Positions 1-11,104 of a stretch of 64,000 nt of DNA are shown in pieces. Location of the stretch: the NCBI GenBank assembly GCA_039696685.1, contig CP155566.1:2666001-2730000 (forward strand), given 5' to 3'. The stretch is from Vibrio sp. CDRSL-10 TSBA (GTDB lineage Bacteria; Pseudomonadota; Gammaproteobacteria; Enterobacterales; Vibrionaceae). The notes below the pieces were generated by a model that was given only the letters and a program-made list of their open reading frames with translations, ran no database searches and was not told the DNA's origin. The position numbers and the translations under genes are program-made. Numbering within the stretch: the first letter of the stretch is position 1; each line of letters starts with the position of its first letter.

Positions 1-52
1 AACCGGCCGGAATCTGATACGGAGGAAGTTCTTGTTGCGGTTTTTTCGCCAT
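1..52 (-). CDS. rnhB: Ribonuclease HII, N-terminal fragment
   Basis: Only the first 17 codons lie in the window, starting at an ATG at 52-50 and running off the left edge. They read MAKKPQQELPPYQIPAG, which resembles the start of Vibrio RNase HII, the enzyme that removes ribonucleotides from DNA. Position supports this: rnhB follows lpxB in the lpx operon of related gammaproteobacteria, and here it starts 55 bases after the lpxB stop on the same strand. No catalytic residues are visible, so the call rests on the short N-terminus and context. Confidence 0.7.
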   Translation of the reverse strand, partial: MAKKPQQELPPYQIPAG

Positions 53-106
53 AATCTGCTCTGAGCCTGAAATGTTGGATTGTGTGATTAGTGTTGAATG
101 CTTTAA

Positions 107-1247
107 TTAGTGTTGAACAAGAGCGAGTACGGCCTGCGCCGCCTGCTGGTCGGCGTCTTTACGAATCCAGTGATGCATCTGGTCAAATTTATCCAGCATC
201 ACCCGGTTGTCGCTGTCGAGTAACTGGCTGACTTCCCGGTAGAGGTTATCCACGGTGCAGTCATCCTGCAGCAGCTCTTTGACCAGCTCCTGCTCGGCAA
301 GAATATTCGGCAGCGAAACGTACTTGGTTTTAAGCAGTCGTTTAGCCAGAAATGCCGTGATAGCATTGACCCGGTAACCAACCACCATAGGGCGTTTGAG
401 CAGCATGCACTCCAGCGCAACCGTCCCCGACGCCAGCAACACCGCGTCGGATGCCGTAATCACATTACGCGCGGTATCATCGACCAGAAACAAAGTGCAG
501 TTCAGGGGCTATCGCCTGCCAGGCCGCTTCAAATTGTTCACGTCGTTTCTGATTGACCAGAGCGACAACAAAACCGAGGTCCGGATAACTCTGCTGCAAA
601 CGCTGACAGGTGCGAATAAACGGCTCGGCCAGCATTTTCATCTCACTGCCCCGGCTGCCCGGCAGCACAGCCAGCCAGCGCTTCGCCGGATCAAGGCCCA
701 GCAGTTGCTGCGCCGCCTGCTGATCACTCTGGAAAGGAATCGCATCGGCCAGGGTATGACCAATAAACTCACACGGCACATTAAATTTATCGTAGAAGGC
801 TTTCTCAAACGGCAGAAACGCCAGTACCAGATTGGTCGCAGCTGCAATTTTAAAGATGCGCTTCTGGCGCCAGGCCCAGACAGACGGACTGACGTAGTGC
901 ACGGTTTTGATCCCGGCCTGCTTAAGATCGAGCTCAAGGCGCAGATTGAAATCCGGCGCATCGATACCGACAAACACATCCGGCGGATTAGTGGTGAAAT
1001 ACTTAACCAGCTCTGCTTTGACTTTAAGCAAACGCGGCAGACGTCCAAGCACTTCCACCAGTCCCATCACCGCCAGCTCTTCCATATCAAACAGAGACTG
1101 ACAGCCCTGGGCCATCATCTTCGGACCACCAATGCCGACAAACTCAGCATCCGGATAGCGGGCTTTAACGGCTTTGATAAAGCCCTCGCCCAGGGTATCA
1201 CCGGATAGCTCACCTGCCACAATGCCGATACGTAGTGGTTTTTTCAC
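107..1247 (-). CDS. lpxB: Lipid-A-disaccharide synthase (apparent frameshift)
   Basis: LpxB joins UDP-2,3-diacylglucosamine and lipid X into the lipid A disaccharide at the inner face of the inner membrane. The start is a GTG at 1247-1245 with GAGGACA upstream, giving [20 protein letters not shown], the conserved LpxB N-terminus. The reading frame breaks at GAAAC 487-491. Dropping one A there joins APELHFV to [14 protein letters not shown] and restores a 379-residue protein of normal family length, with the downstream motif [12 protein letters not shown]. The gene is essential for lipopolysaccharide, so a true break is unlikely. It sits between lpxA and rnhB. Confidence 0.93.
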
Positions 1248-1353
1248 GCCGAATGTCCTCTATAAAACTAACTTATGCATTTTGGGCAGCAGCTTTGAGA
1301 AAAAGCGGCTGTCCAAAAAACATGACGCACAAAACACGCCGGGCTATAAAACA

Positions 1354-1388
1354 CAAAAAGACCGTCCGCAGGCGGACGATCTTTTTCC
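1354..1388 (-). terminator. Intrinsic terminator between lpxA and lpxB
   Basis: Arms CGTCCGC (1363-1369) and GCGGACG (1372-1378) are flanked by A and T runs on both sides, so it could act in both directions. On the minus strand it follows lpxA and is followed by five T, suggesting partial termination before lpxB. Confidence 0.7.
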
Positions 1389-1407
1389 ATCATCGGATTA
1401 GCCGAGC

Positions 1408-2197
1408 TTAGCGGATAATGCCACGCTCAGAGCTCTCCAGCAGGTCAACAAAGCTCTGCACAGATGACCACTCAGCCGCCATCTCTTTCAGTACGACCAG
1501 GGCTTCAGCCTGAGTTTTACCGGCGCGGTAGATCTCTTTGTACGCTTTTTGCAGAGCTCGAATTTCTGCTTTTTCAAAGCCGTTACGCTTAAGACCAACC
1601 AGGTTAAGACCAAACGGAGACGCATGGTTACCCTGCGCCAGCACGTAAGCCGGTACATCCTGAACCACGGCAGAACAGCCGCCGATGTAGGCATAAGCGC
1701 CGACTGAGCAGAAACGGGTGAATCGCTGACAGAGCCATGACACCTGCGTAATCATGCACGGTCACGTGACCGCCCAGAATCGCGTTGTTACCAATGTGCG
1801 TGTGGTTGCCCACAATCACATCGTGCGCAATGTGCGCATTAACACATAGCAGGTTGTCGTTGCCGACCACGGTTTCGTGTTTATCCTGCGTGGTACCACG
1901 GTGGATCTGGACTGCTTCACGAATGACGTTACGGTCACCGATGATAACGCGCGTATCTTCGCCGCCGTACTTCTTGTCCTGGTTCTCTTCACCAATGACA
2001 GCATGCGGGAAAATGCGGTTGTCTTTGCCGATTACTGTGTTGCCTTTGATCACAACATGCGACATCACTTCCGTGCCTTCACCAATGGTGACGCCGGCAG
2101 TAATGTAAGTAAATGGCCCAACCGTGACATTAGCGCCAATCACTGCGCCGTCTTCGACCACCGCTGCCGGGTGGATTTGTGCCGTTTCGTGGATCAT
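1408..2197 (-). CDS. lpxA: UDP-N-acetylglucosamine acyltransferase (apparent frameshift)
   Basis: LpxA performs the first step of lipid A synthesis, moving a 3-hydroxyacyl chain from acyl-ACP to UDP-GlcNAc. The start giving [10 protein letters not shown] at 2197 is the family start and leaves one base after the fabZ stop. Left-handed beta-helix hexapeptide repeats fill the N-terminal two thirds (for example [14 protein letters not shown]), and the C-terminus carries [17 protein letters not shown] and ends in ERGIIR. The frame breaks at GAAAC 1711-1715, within the segment GVMALSAIH to [11 protein letters not shown]. Removing one base gives 262 residues, the normal length. Confidence 0.94.
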
Positions 2198-2198
2198 A

Positions 2199-2657
2199 TT
2201 AAAATTCTCTGCGTGCACATTTCAGTTCAGCTGAACACACCACTTCACCGTCAACTTTCGCAACGCCATTAAACAGTGCGATACCGCGACGCTCTTTAAC
2301 GAATTCCACTTCAATCATCAGCTGGTCACCAGGACCCACTGGTTTACGGAATTTTGCGTTGTCGATGCTGGCAAAGTAGTACAGCTCGTTTTCTTTTGGC
2401 GCACCGAAGGTTTTGAATGCCAGCAGGCCGGTTGCCTGTGCCATAGCTTCAAGGATCAGTACACCAGGAAAGACTGGAAGCTGGGGAAAATGACCGGTGA
2501 ACTGAGGTTCATTCACTGAAACATTCTTAAGGCCAATCAGGTATTTACCTTCTTCATAATCCGTTACGCGATCAATCAGCAGAAAAGGATAACGGTGTGG
2601 AAGAAGCTCCTGAATTTCAGTGATATTCATCATTTTCTTTTCAGTAGTCAAAGTCAT
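2199..2657 (-). CDS. fabZ: 3-hydroxyacyl-ACP dehydratase FabZ
   Basis: FabZ dehydrates 3-hydroxyacyl-ACP in fatty-acid elongation and competes with LpxA/LpxD for the same acyl pool, which fits its place between them. The hot-dog fold motifs are present: [14 protein letters not shown] near residue 20, the catalytic His in [11 protein letters not shown], and the catalytic Glu in VLILEAMAQ. An upstream ATG at 2672 exists in frame, but the ATG at 2657 follows an AGGAAT ribosome site and matches Vibrio FabZ, giving 152 residues. The frame is intact. Confidence 0.96.
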   Translation of the reverse strand: MTLTTEKKMMNITEIQELLPHRYPFLLIDRVTDYEEGKYLIGLKNVSVNEPQFTGHFPQLPVFPGVLILEAMAQATGLLAFKTFGAPKENELYYFASIDNAKFRKPVGPGDQLMIEVEFVKERRGIALFNGVAKVDGEVVCSAELKCARREF

Positions 2658-2700
2658 ATTCCTATTTATCAATACAAAAATTAATTAGGGCATTATAGAC

Positions 2701-2731
2701 GAAAAAGACTCGCATATTGCGAGCCTTTTTA
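2701..2731 (-). terminator. Hairpin terminator between lpxD and fabZ
   Basis: CTCGCA (2709-2714) and TGCGAG (2718-2723) form a short stem with a TAT loop, flanked by AAAAA on the left and TTTTT on the right, so it is bidirectional. It lies inside the lpxD-fabZ-lpxA gene run and may attenuate read-through into fabZ. Confidence 0.7.
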
Positions 2732-2745
2732 ACAAAAAACCGGAA

Positions 2746-3780
2746 TTATGATTCCGCTTTTTGCTCAAGCAGCTTCTCTACCGCCTTTAAGCGCTTATTC
2801 ATCTCATCAATACGATGAACGCGAGCTGCTGTCTTACGCCACTCTTTATTAGGTTGCAGCGGAATGCCTGAAGAGTACATGCCCTTCTCATCAATACTGC
2901 GCATCACCATCCCCATACCGGTAATGGTAACACCGTCTGCTATCGTGATATGGCCGTTAATTACCGACGCGCCGCCGATGATACAGTATTTACCGATCGT
3001 CGTACTACCGGCCACAATAGTACCACCGGCCATGGCTGTACCATATCCGATGTGCACGTTGTGGGCGATTTGGAGTTGGTTATCGAGAATAACGTTATCT
3101 TCAATCACGGTATCATCGAGTGCACCACGGTCAATGGTGGTACACGCCCCGATTTCAACCCGGTTACCGATACGCACTGAGCCAAGCTGAGGAATTTTAA
3201 TCCACTCGCCACGCTCATTGGCATAACCGAAACCATCCGAGCCAATCACAGTGCCGGACTGCACCAGGCAGTCCGTACCGATAGCCACATCATGATAAAT
3301 ACTGACGTTAGCCCACAGCTTAGTATTGTTACCCAGCTTAGCATTTTGGCCAATAAAGCAACCTGCGCCAATTACCACGTTATCACCCAGCTCAGCGCCA
3401 GATTCAATCACCGCATTGGCGCCAATTGAAACATTACTTCCTAACTTAGCGTCCTCGGCCACCACTGCACTCGGTGCAATGCCGCCTTTAGCCGGCGCCG
3501 GAGTGGTATCCAGAGCCTGTGCCACCTTAGCAAACGCCACATAAGGGTCTGCAACCACCAGAGCGTTGGATGGGCATAGCGCCTGCTCCGCCGCTTTCAC
3601 CATGATCACGGTGGCTTGACACTCTGCCAGGTGTTTACTGTATTTCGGATTTGACAGGAAGGTTACATCTCCCTGCTGTGCGCGATTCATCGGCGCAACG
3701 GCAGATACCACTGCGCTGCTGTCACCGTGAACCTCGCCCCCAGTAATCGTTGCCAATTCGGCTAAAGTTAGTGTTGTCAT
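2746..3780 (-). CDS. lpxD: UDP-3-O-acylglucosamine N-acyltransferase
   Basis: LpxD adds the second hydroxyacyl chain, on the amino group, in lipid A synthesis. The 344-residue product has the expected N-terminal uridine-binding domain ([11 protein letters not shown] at the start, [14 protein letters not shown] near residue 80), then a long run of hexapeptide repeats (about residues 105-300). It contains [17 protein letters not shown], which holds the catalytic His region, and a C-terminal helix [13 protein letters not shown]. It starts 10 bases after the skp stop. Skp-LpxD-FabZ-LpxA-LpxB is the usual order. Frame intact. Confidence 0.97.
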   Translation of the reverse strand: MTTLTLAELATITGGEVHGDSSAVVSAVAPMNRAQQGDVTFLSNPKYSKHLAECQATVIMVKAAEQALCPSNALVVADPYVAFAKVAQALDTTPAPAKGGIAPSAVVAEDAKLGSNVSIGANAVIESGAELGDNVVIGAGCFIGQNAKLGNNTKLWANVSIYHDVAIGTDCLVQSGTVIGSDGFGYANERGEWIKIPQLGSVRIGNRVEIGACTTIDRGALDDTVIEDNVILDNQLQIAHNVHIGYGTAMAGGTIVAGSTTIGKYCIIGGASVINGHITIADGVTITGMGMVMRSIDEKGMYSSGIPLQPNKEWRKTAARVHRIDEMNKRLKAVEKLLEQKAES

Positions 3781-3790
3781 AATGATTTAA

Positions 3791-4301
3791 TTATTTAATT
3801 GCTTTGATAACTTGTTCGGAAATATTGTACTCAGGCTTGCCGTATTGCATTGCACTCACGTCAATGATCATATCGTAGCCATCTTTTTCCGCTACTTTTT
3901 GTACTGCATCCTGAATCACTTTGAACAGTTTTTGCTTCTCTTCTGCTTCACGACGCTTAGACGCTTGATCCAGTGCCTGAGCTTTGATCTTGTATTTGCT
4001 GTCCAGCTGACCAATCTCAATACGCAGTTTCTCTACGTCTGCTTCGCTCATCAGTTTCTGAATCGCGTTTCAGTTTCTCGATTTTGGTCTTAGCTTCAGC
4101 CTGAATGCTTTGCAGTTCAGCCGCTTTATCCTTGAACTCTTCCTGCATCTTTTGCAGAACCACATCACGCTGTGGCAGAGCCTGGAAGACTTGTGCAGTG
4201 TTAATGAAACCCACTTTTTGCGCAGCTTCAGCCGCCTGCGCAATAAATGAAGAGCTGAGTACAATAAGGCTAACACCTGCAGCTTTGATGATGTTTTTCA
4301 A
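3791..4301 (-). CDS. skp: Periplasmic chaperone Skp/OmpH (apparent frameshift)
   Basis: Skp is a trimeric periplasmic chaperone that holds unfolded outer-membrane proteins on their way to the BAM complex. Residues 1 to about 23 form a signal peptide (MKNIIKAAGVSLIVLSSSFI, then AQA). The rest is a charged coiled-coil (for example ELQSIQAEAKTKIEKLKRD) typical of the tentacle helices, ending with ISEQVIKAIK. The frame breaks at GTTTC 4054-4058 (mRNA sense CAGAAACTG). Removing one A joins KRDSE to LMSEADVEKLRIE and gives 169 residues. The gene lies 14 bases after bamA, a standard pairing. Confidence 0.93.
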
Positions 4302-4315
4302 AATAGCTTCCTCTA

Positions 4316-6731
4316 TTAGAAGGTTCGTCCGATTGTGAAAGTGAAGAATTCTTCGTCGTCACCTTCGTATTTCTCAATAGGTTTCGCCAGTGAGAACACC
4401 AGTGGTCCCATCGGCGACATCCATTGCAGCGCCACACCGTAAGATGAGCGGTAGTTGGTTGGATCCGAGTAATCGTAGTAATAGTTAGCACCGTAAGCGG
4501 CACCACCATCACGGTAGTCAAATTCGGTATCCCACACGCTGGCCATATCGTAGAAAATACTGGTACGAATCTGGTTACGTGCTTCATCCGATGCGAAAGG
4601 CGTCGGAACGATCAGCTCCACGCTGCCGAGGGCAACCGCGTTACCGCCCACTGAATCATCGGTCGCGGTATCCGCACCGTTGTTCGAGCCGGAGTAATCA
4701 CGATACACCGCTTTAGGACCAGCAGAGTTCGAGCCAAATCCACGCAGCGAGGTAAAGCCACCTGCGTAAAAGTTTTCATAGAACGGATAGAGGTTATCTT
4801 TGCCGTCGGTCTGACCATAGCCGTTACCGTAACCTAAGCGGCCACGCAGTAACAGCGTAAACTCATGCTTTTTGGTCAGCGGAATGTACTGACGCACATC
4901 ATATTGCAGTTTAAAGTACTTGGCATCCGAGCCAGGTACGGTCATTTTGGCCGACGCACGCTGATAGTTACCTGCGGTCGGGAAGTAACCTTTATTAAGG
5001 TTATTGCGGGTCCAGGCCACGTTGATATCAAAGTCATCGGTGATCAGACTGCCGTCTGAGTCCATGTTGCTTTCCTGAGCACGCAGGAACTGCTCAACCT
5101 GCAGGTAAGGCGTCAGGTTACCGATCTTGTTGTGGGTGTAGCCGACACCAAACTCAAAACGGTTCAGTTCATCAAACGGGAAACCCCAGGTCAGACTGGT
5201 GCCGTAACTTTCGTTGGTATAGTCAACAATACCGGCTTCTGATGCTTCAAACTTGTTGAAGAACACTTTGCCGCCCAGGCTGACGCCGTCGATGTTCCAG
5301 TACGGGTCACGATATTCCAGCGTGATGTTACGCTGATAATCGTTGGTGGTCGCGTTAATACCAACCCGGTTACCGGTACCAAGGAAGTTATCCTGAGTCA
5401 GACCCACGGTAAAGCTCACGCCTGATTCGGTACCGTAGCCAACACCAAAGTTGACGCTGCCCGAGTTGGCTTCTTTGACGTTATACACCAGGTCAACCTG
5501 GTCATCAGTACCCGGTACACGTACCGTCTGCACATCAACGGTTTCAAAGAAACCAAGACGGTTGAGACGGGCTTTACCGGTATCAATCGCTTTCGAGTTC
5601 AGCCAGGAGCCTTCCATCTGACGCATCTCACGGCGCAGTACTTCATCTTTGGTCGCATTGTTACCGACAAAACGGATATCACGTACATACATACGTTTGC
5701 CCGTTTCAACGTTAATCACCAAAGATACCTGCTGTGTTTCATCGTCAAATTCAGGAATAGTCCGCACCTGAGGATAAGCATAACCTGCTTCACCCAGTTC
5801 ACGTTTGATTGACTCTTCCAGCTGTGTCACCGCCGACCCCTGATAGGTTTCACCCATCTCAAACGGGATCATGGCTTTAAAGTCATCTTCTTTGCCAATC
5901 AGCTCACCACGGAATTTGACATCCTTCACCGTATAAGGCTTACCCTCGTTGAGGTTCATGGTGATATACACACCCTTTTTATCGGGTGAGATAGAAACGT
6001 TGGTCGAGTCCACCTGGAACTTGAGGTAACCACGATCGAGATAGAAGGAGCGCAGCGCTTCAATATCACCGGCCAGAAACCTGCTTCTGATATTTATCAT
6101 CAGACAGGAAGTTCCACCACGCGACATCCACATTAAGATTAAAACGCGAGCGCAGCTCTTCATCTGAGAAGACATCATTACCGATAAAGTTGATCTGCTG
6201 AATTTTAGCCGAGACACCTTCGGTGAAGACAAATTTCAGGTCGGCACGGTTACGTGGCAGCGGTGTGACAACCGCTTTAACCGTGGCGTTGTATTTACCT
6301 ACACTGTAGTAGAAATCTTCCAGGCCCTTTTCGATGTTGCTCAGCTTAGTGCGATCCAGTGCCTCACCAACGCGAATGCCGGAAGCATCCAGGTTCTGTT
6401 GCAACTGCTCTTCTTTAATCGCCTTGTTGCCGGAAAAAGAGACGCTAGCAATTGTCGGACGCTCTTTGACCTGCACCATCAAAGTATCGCCGTCACGCAG
6501 CACTTTGACATCTTCAAAGTTACCGGAGGCGTAAAGGGCTTTAATGATCTCGGCCACGTCCTGAGAATCCACGGTATCGCCAACCCGTACCGGCATTTTC
6601 AATAATGCGGCACCCAGCGCTACGCGTTGCAAACCCTCAATCTGAATGTCCTGCACAACAAAGTTTTCGGCACTGTGCGCTGACACGCTTGTTGCGAGCA
6701 GTGTCGCGAACAGGATTTTTTTCATTGCCAT
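4316..6731 (-). CDS. bamA: Outer-membrane protein assembly factor BamA (apparent frameshift)
   Basis: BamA is the essential Omp85 channel that inserts beta-barrel proteins into the outer membrane. The N-terminus ([18 protein letters not shown]) is a signal peptide; MAMKK at 6731 or MKK at 6725 are both possible starts. Five POTRA repeats follow, then the barrel, with the Omp85 L6 motif near [16 protein letters not shown] and a C-terminal aromatic residue (FTFTIGRTF) as required for assembly. The frame breaks at GAAAC 6076-6080. Removing one base joins DDKYQKQV to [17 protein letters not shown] and gives 804 residues. Confidence 0.96.
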
Positions 6732-6779
6732 ATTTGTTTTAGTTAGTCCTTACTACAACCTTTGCCTAATGCGTATCAA

Positions 6780-8139
6780 TCACAGGCGAGTAAAATCGTT
6801 AAATATTGCCACGGCCATCAGAGAGAAAATGATCATACCACCGATGCGGTAGCCCATTTCCTGTACTCTTTCCGGTACCGGACGACGAATGACAGCCTCA
6901 ATGGCAAAAAACAGCAGGTGGCCGCCATCAAGCATCGGCAGAGGAACCAGATTAATGATCCCTAAGTTAACGCTGATCAACGCCAGAAAACCAAGGAAGT
7001 AGACCAGACCGTAATCCGCGGTCGTCCCGGCCCCTTTGGCAATCGAAATCGGGCCACTCAGGTTATTCAGGCCGACATCCCCTACCAGCAGTTTTTTCAG
7101 CATGCTGATCGTCAGATCAATAATCTGCCCGGTTTTATCAACCGCTTTTCCGATCGATTCAAATACACCAAATTGCAGTTCAAATCGATAATTTTCCGGC
7201 CAATCTGCGATTTTTGGCGCAATCCCCGCAAAACCAATCACTTTTCCTTGAGACAGCTCTCGCGCCTGTGGATTCAGCTCTACCGACAGGCTCTGCTGAT
7301 CACGCTCAAGGTCAAGCGTCAAGGATTGCTCAGGGTGTGCCTGAATCGCCTCAACCACCTGTTGCCAGTCTGTAATCGGCTGACCGTCAATGCGGGTCAG
7401 CACATCCCCTACCTGTAATCCGGCGCGCTCTCCGGCTCCGCCGGCAGACACACTGGTCAACTCCGGCGAAATTGCAGGGGTAAATGGATTAAATCCAAGC
7501 GCTCCCATAGCAGACTCTGATTCAGGATCAAAGTTCCAACTGCTCAGGTCAAAAGTTTTGATTTCGTCGACACCGACACCGTCTGGTGAAGAAACCGTCA
7601 TCGTCATGCGCTGATCGCCAATATGGGAAATCAGCCCCATGTTCACCGATTCCCAGTCCGGCGTTTCCACCCCGGAGACGGATTTAATTTCCATCCCCGA
7701 CTGCAGGCCGGCATCGGCAGCGATCGAATACGGGGTTACAGTACCGACCACCGGCTTAACGGCCGGGATGCCGATCATAAATACCAGCCAGTAGGCAAAC
7801 ACGGCAAAGATAAAGTTAAATGCCGGACCGGCACTGACAATCGCACTGCGTTGCCAGAGCGGCTTTTTATCAAACGCAAACTGCTGCTGTTTCTGGCGCT
7901 ACATCATCGACACGCCCGTCGAGCATCTTGACGTAACCACCCAGCGGAATCATGGCAATACTGTACTCAGTGCCATCTTTACCGATCCGTTTCCAGATAG
8001 ACTTACCAAAGCCGATCGAGAATTTTTCGACCCGGACACCACATTTTCTTGCTACCCAGAAATGGCCGTATTCATGCACAGCCACCAAAATGCCCAGGGC
8101 AACAATAAACGACACCAGATTCCACAATATGCCACTCAT
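6780..8139 (-). CDS. rseP: Site-2 protease RseP (apparent frameshift)
   Basis: RseP is the inner-membrane zinc metalloprotease that cleaves anti-sigma factor RseA to release sigma E, and also clears signal-peptide remnants. The HEYGH zinc motif is near residue 22 in the first membrane segment; two PDZ domains follow ([16 protein letters not shown] and [18 protein letters not shown]), and the third zinc ligand lies in [16 protein letters not shown]. The frame breaks at GTTTC 7889-7893 (mRNA CCAGAAACAG). Removing one A restores [17 protein letters not shown] and a 452-residue protein. Its start overlaps the dxr stop by four bases, suggesting translational coupling. Confidence 0.95.
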
Positions 8140-9345
8140 AACAATCGCTCTTTTAACTCCTGAGATGCCAGACTGCGAGCCATTGTATCCAGCTCCAACA
8201 GGCTTTCCAAGGTATAGGAATGTAACGGATTATTCATGCCGCAAATTTTAGACAACACCTGCTGGTTAATAGTTGCGATATCAGTAAACCGGATTTGACC
8301 GTTCAAAAATGCCTCAACCGCCACCTCATTCGCCGCATTGAGTGAAGTCGTGGCATGCTGGCCTTCGTAGCAGGCGTCGATGGCCAGCTTAAGACACGGA
8401 TAGCGCTGGTAATCGACATCCATAAAAGTCAGTTCACTCAAACGGGTAAAATCAAGCGGAGCCACTCCGGCTCCGACCCGCTCCGGATACGCCAGAGTAT
8501 GAGCAATCGGTGTCGCCATGTCCTGCTCACCTAGCTGGGCAATCACAGAACCATCACGGTACTGCACCATGGAGTGAATCACCGACTGGGGATGAATCAG
8601 CACTTTGAGCTGCTGCGGCGCCGCGTTAAACAGCCATTTGGCTTCAATAAATTCCAGACCTTTATTCATCATAGTGGCGGAATCGACCGAAATTTTGGGC
8701 CCCATCGACCAGTTTGGATGGGCGATCGCCTGCTGCGGCGTCACATCAGATAACGTGTTGATATCACTATAACGGAAAGGACCACCGGAGCCGGTCAGCA
8801 GAATGTGAGAAACGCCGCTTTGGGCAAGATCACAACGTCCGAGACGAGTCTGAATTTCCACTGGCAGGCACTGGAAAATCGCATTGTGCTCGCTGTCGAC
8901 CGGCATCAGCTCTGCGCCGAACTCTTCCACTGCGTCAATAAACAGCTGGCCGGACATCACCAGGGCTTCTTTATTGGCGAGCAGAAACGCGTTTACCGGC
9001 TTTGACCGCGGCCATGGTCGGCAGCAGCCCTGCTGCACCGACAATCGCCGCCATCACGGTGTCGACTTCATCGCAGGCAGCAACCTGACACATAGCGTCA
9101 GTGCCGTACAGCACCTCGACATTCAGCTTAAGTTCACGCAGTTGCGCCTGCAGTGTCTGCGCGGCTTGCGCCGTGGCCATCACCGCATATTTCGGCTGCC
9201 AACGCTGGCAAAGCTCACGCATTTTGTCAACATTGCCACCTGCCGCCAGTGCGACCACGGTAAATTGTTCAGGATTCTCTGCGACTACCTTGAGCGTACT
9301 GGCTCCGATTGAACCCGTTGCCCCCAGAATCGTTAATTTACGCAT
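8136..9345 (-). CDS. dxr: 1-deoxy-D-xylulose 5-phosphate reductoisomerase (apparent frameshift)
   Basis: Dxr (IspC) makes 2-C-methylerythritol 4-phosphate with NADPH, the committed step of the non-mevalonate isoprenoid pathway. The chosen start gives [18 protein letters not shown], with the NADPH-binding GATGSIG. Catalytic and substrate motifs follow the break: [18 protein letters not shown] and [13 protein letters not shown]. The frame breaks at GAAAC 8984-8988. Removing one base joins AVKAGKRV to [12 protein letters not shown], giving 402 residues. The gene is essential in Vibrio, and it feeds uppS two genes downstream. Confidence 0.95.
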
Positions 9346-9396
9346 AGCAAAAACCGTTGTGATTAAAGATGAGCAGGCCAAATGCCTGCTCAAACA

Positions 9397-10239
9397 TTAG
9401 AACAAGAAGTATAGAAGAGCGAATACAGGGAAAGCAGCCGTCAGGCTGTCGATACGATCCAGAATACCACCGTGTCCGGGAATGATGTTGCTGCTGTCTT
9501 TGATGCCGGAGACACGTTTAAACATGCTCTCGACCAAATCACCCAGCACCGAGATAACCACAGTGAGCAAAATGGTCAGCAACATAACCGGTAAAGAACT
9601 GAATTCAATGGCGAACAGATCCGCAAACACCCAACCAACCAGCATGGCAGCGATCACACCGCCCACCAGACCTTCGATGGTTTTATTCGGACTCACCGCC
9701 GGAGCCATTTTGTGTTTACCGAAGCTTTTTCCGGAAAAATAGGCGCCGCTATCGGCCGACCAGACGATCAGGCACACAAACAGCACCAGTTTGGCACCGT
9801 GGAAAAAATCACTGTCTATCTGCTCTGCACGCAGAAACACCACGCTCCAGAAAAACGGCAGCAGGGTCAGCAGCCCAAACGCATGGCGTGAGACATTGCA
9901 GCCTTCCCACCAGCTACGTGATTTCGGATAAGTGATCGCGAGAAAACTTGAGTACAGCCACCACAGCGTACCCAGCACTAATACAGCATAATGCAGCGTT
10001 GAAGGCTCACGTAGATCGGCGGCTGCCGGAGAAATAATAAAAAAGCTTGCTCCACCAACGATAACCGCCGGTAACAGCGCAGAGTAACGTGAAGAGTGCT
10101 CAACAAACTGAGTCCACTCCCAAAAGCCCAATAAGGTAACTACGGCCAGAGCGGCCACAAACCAAGCCAGCGGCAAATAGACAATGCCGGCAATCACCAG
10201 AGGGGCAAGAATGAGCGCGGTTATAATTCTTTGCTTCAA
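9397..10239 (-). CDS. cdsA: Phosphatidate cytidylyltransferase
   Basis: CdsA activates phosphatidic acid with CTP to CDP-diacylglycerol, the branch point for all phospholipids. The 280-residue protein is almost entirely membrane-spanning (about eight segments, for example IITALILAPLVIAGIVYLPL at the N-terminus). It carries the family signature near the C-terminus, SMFKRVSGIKDSSNIIPG followed by HGGILDRIDS. It starts 17 bases after the uppS stop. Frame intact; a natural in-frame GAAAC (mRNA GTTTC) occurs here as VVFLRAEQ, showing that not every GAAAC is an insertion. Confidence 0.97.
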   Translation of the reverse strand: MKQRIITALILAPLVIAGIVYLPLAWFVAALAVVTLLGFWEWTQFVEHSSRYSALLPAVIVGGASFFIISPAAADLREPSTLHYAVLVLGTLWWLYSSFLAITYPKSRSWWEGCNVSRHAFGLLTLLPFFWSVVFLRAEQIDSDFFHGAKLVLFVCLIVWSADSGAYFSGKSFGKHKMAPAVSPNKTIEGLVGGVIAAMLVGWVFADLFAIEFSSLPVMLLTILLTVVISVLGDLVESMFKRVSGIKDSSNIIPGHGGILDRIDSLTAAFPVFALLYFLF

Positions 10240-10255
10240 ACTCAGAAATCCTATT

Positions 10256-11009
10256 CTATGATTCCATCAGTGCCTTAACCTGCTCACCAGTGCAGCCGAA
10301 TCGGCGCTCGCGGTTCACAAACCAGGTCACTGCTTCAATTAAGCTGTCTTCACCAAATTCAGGCCAGTATTGCGGCGTGAAATACATTTCTGCATACGCC
10401 AGCTGCCACAACATAAAGTTGCTGATGCGGCATTCACCACTGGTGCGGATCAACAGGTCCACTTCCGGAATATCGGCCATGGTCAGATGCTGGGTAATCA
10501 TGGCTTCATCAATCTGCGATGGATCCACTTCACCGCATGCGACCTTACGGGCGATTTCACGTGTGGCCTGAGTAATGTCCCACTTACCGCCATAGTTGGC
10601 GGCAATATTGACCACCAAACCGGTATTATTGGCAGTCAGGGCTTCCGCCTGGGCAATTTTTTTCTGCAGCCGCTCACTAAAACGACGTGTGTCGCCGATG
10701 ATACGGAGACGCAGGTTATTCTTGTGCAATTTTTTGACTTCGGTCGACAGAAACTGTGATGAACAGCTCCATTAACACACCGACTTCTTCTTCAGGACGA
10801 CGCCAGTTCTCGCTGCTGAATGCAAAGAGGGTGACCGCTTTGATGCCTAGTTTCGCTGCAGTAGAGATGGTTTTTCGAACAGCTGAGACGCCATTTTTAT
10901 GGCCGAAGACTCGAGGTTTACCTTGCGCTTTCGCCCAGCGCCCGTTGCCATCCATAATGATTGCAATGTGCTGAGGTAAAACATCTGAAGAGAGTTGCGA
11001 ATTTTGCAT
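10256..11009 (-). CDS. uppS: Undecaprenyl diphosphate synthase (apparent frameshift)
   Basis: UppS condenses isopentenyl diphosphate onto farnesyl diphosphate to make the C55 lipid carrier for peptidoglycan and O-antigen. The N-terminal [19 protein letters not shown] holds the catalytic Asp and GNGRW. The C-terminal [20 protein letters not shown] and FTPQYWPEF are family motifs. The frame breaks at GAAAC 10750-10754. Removing one base joins LMELFITV to [20 protein letters not shown], giving 250 residues. It lies between frr and cdsA as in other gammaproteobacteria. Confidence 0.95.
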
Positions 11010-11050
11010 AGGAACGTATTGACGACAAAAAAGATGATGAAGAGTAGCAT

Positions 11051-11084
11051 AAAAAAACGCTGTGCTGCGAGCACAGCGCTTTTA
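11051..11084 (-). terminator. Intrinsic terminator after frr
   Basis: CGCTGTGC (11058-11065) pairs with GCACAGCG (11071-11078) around a five-base loop. Seven A precede and four T follow on the plus strand, so on the minus strand it ends in a T run just after frr and before uppS. Confidence 0.75.
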
Positions 11085-11104
11085 TCACTGAAATTAATCG
11101 GAAA

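Noticed and set aside
396..1208. 270-codon plus-strand reading frame opposite lpxB
   Set aside because: It lies antisense to conserved lpxB, has no ribosome site and no recognisable domain; it is a shadow frame.
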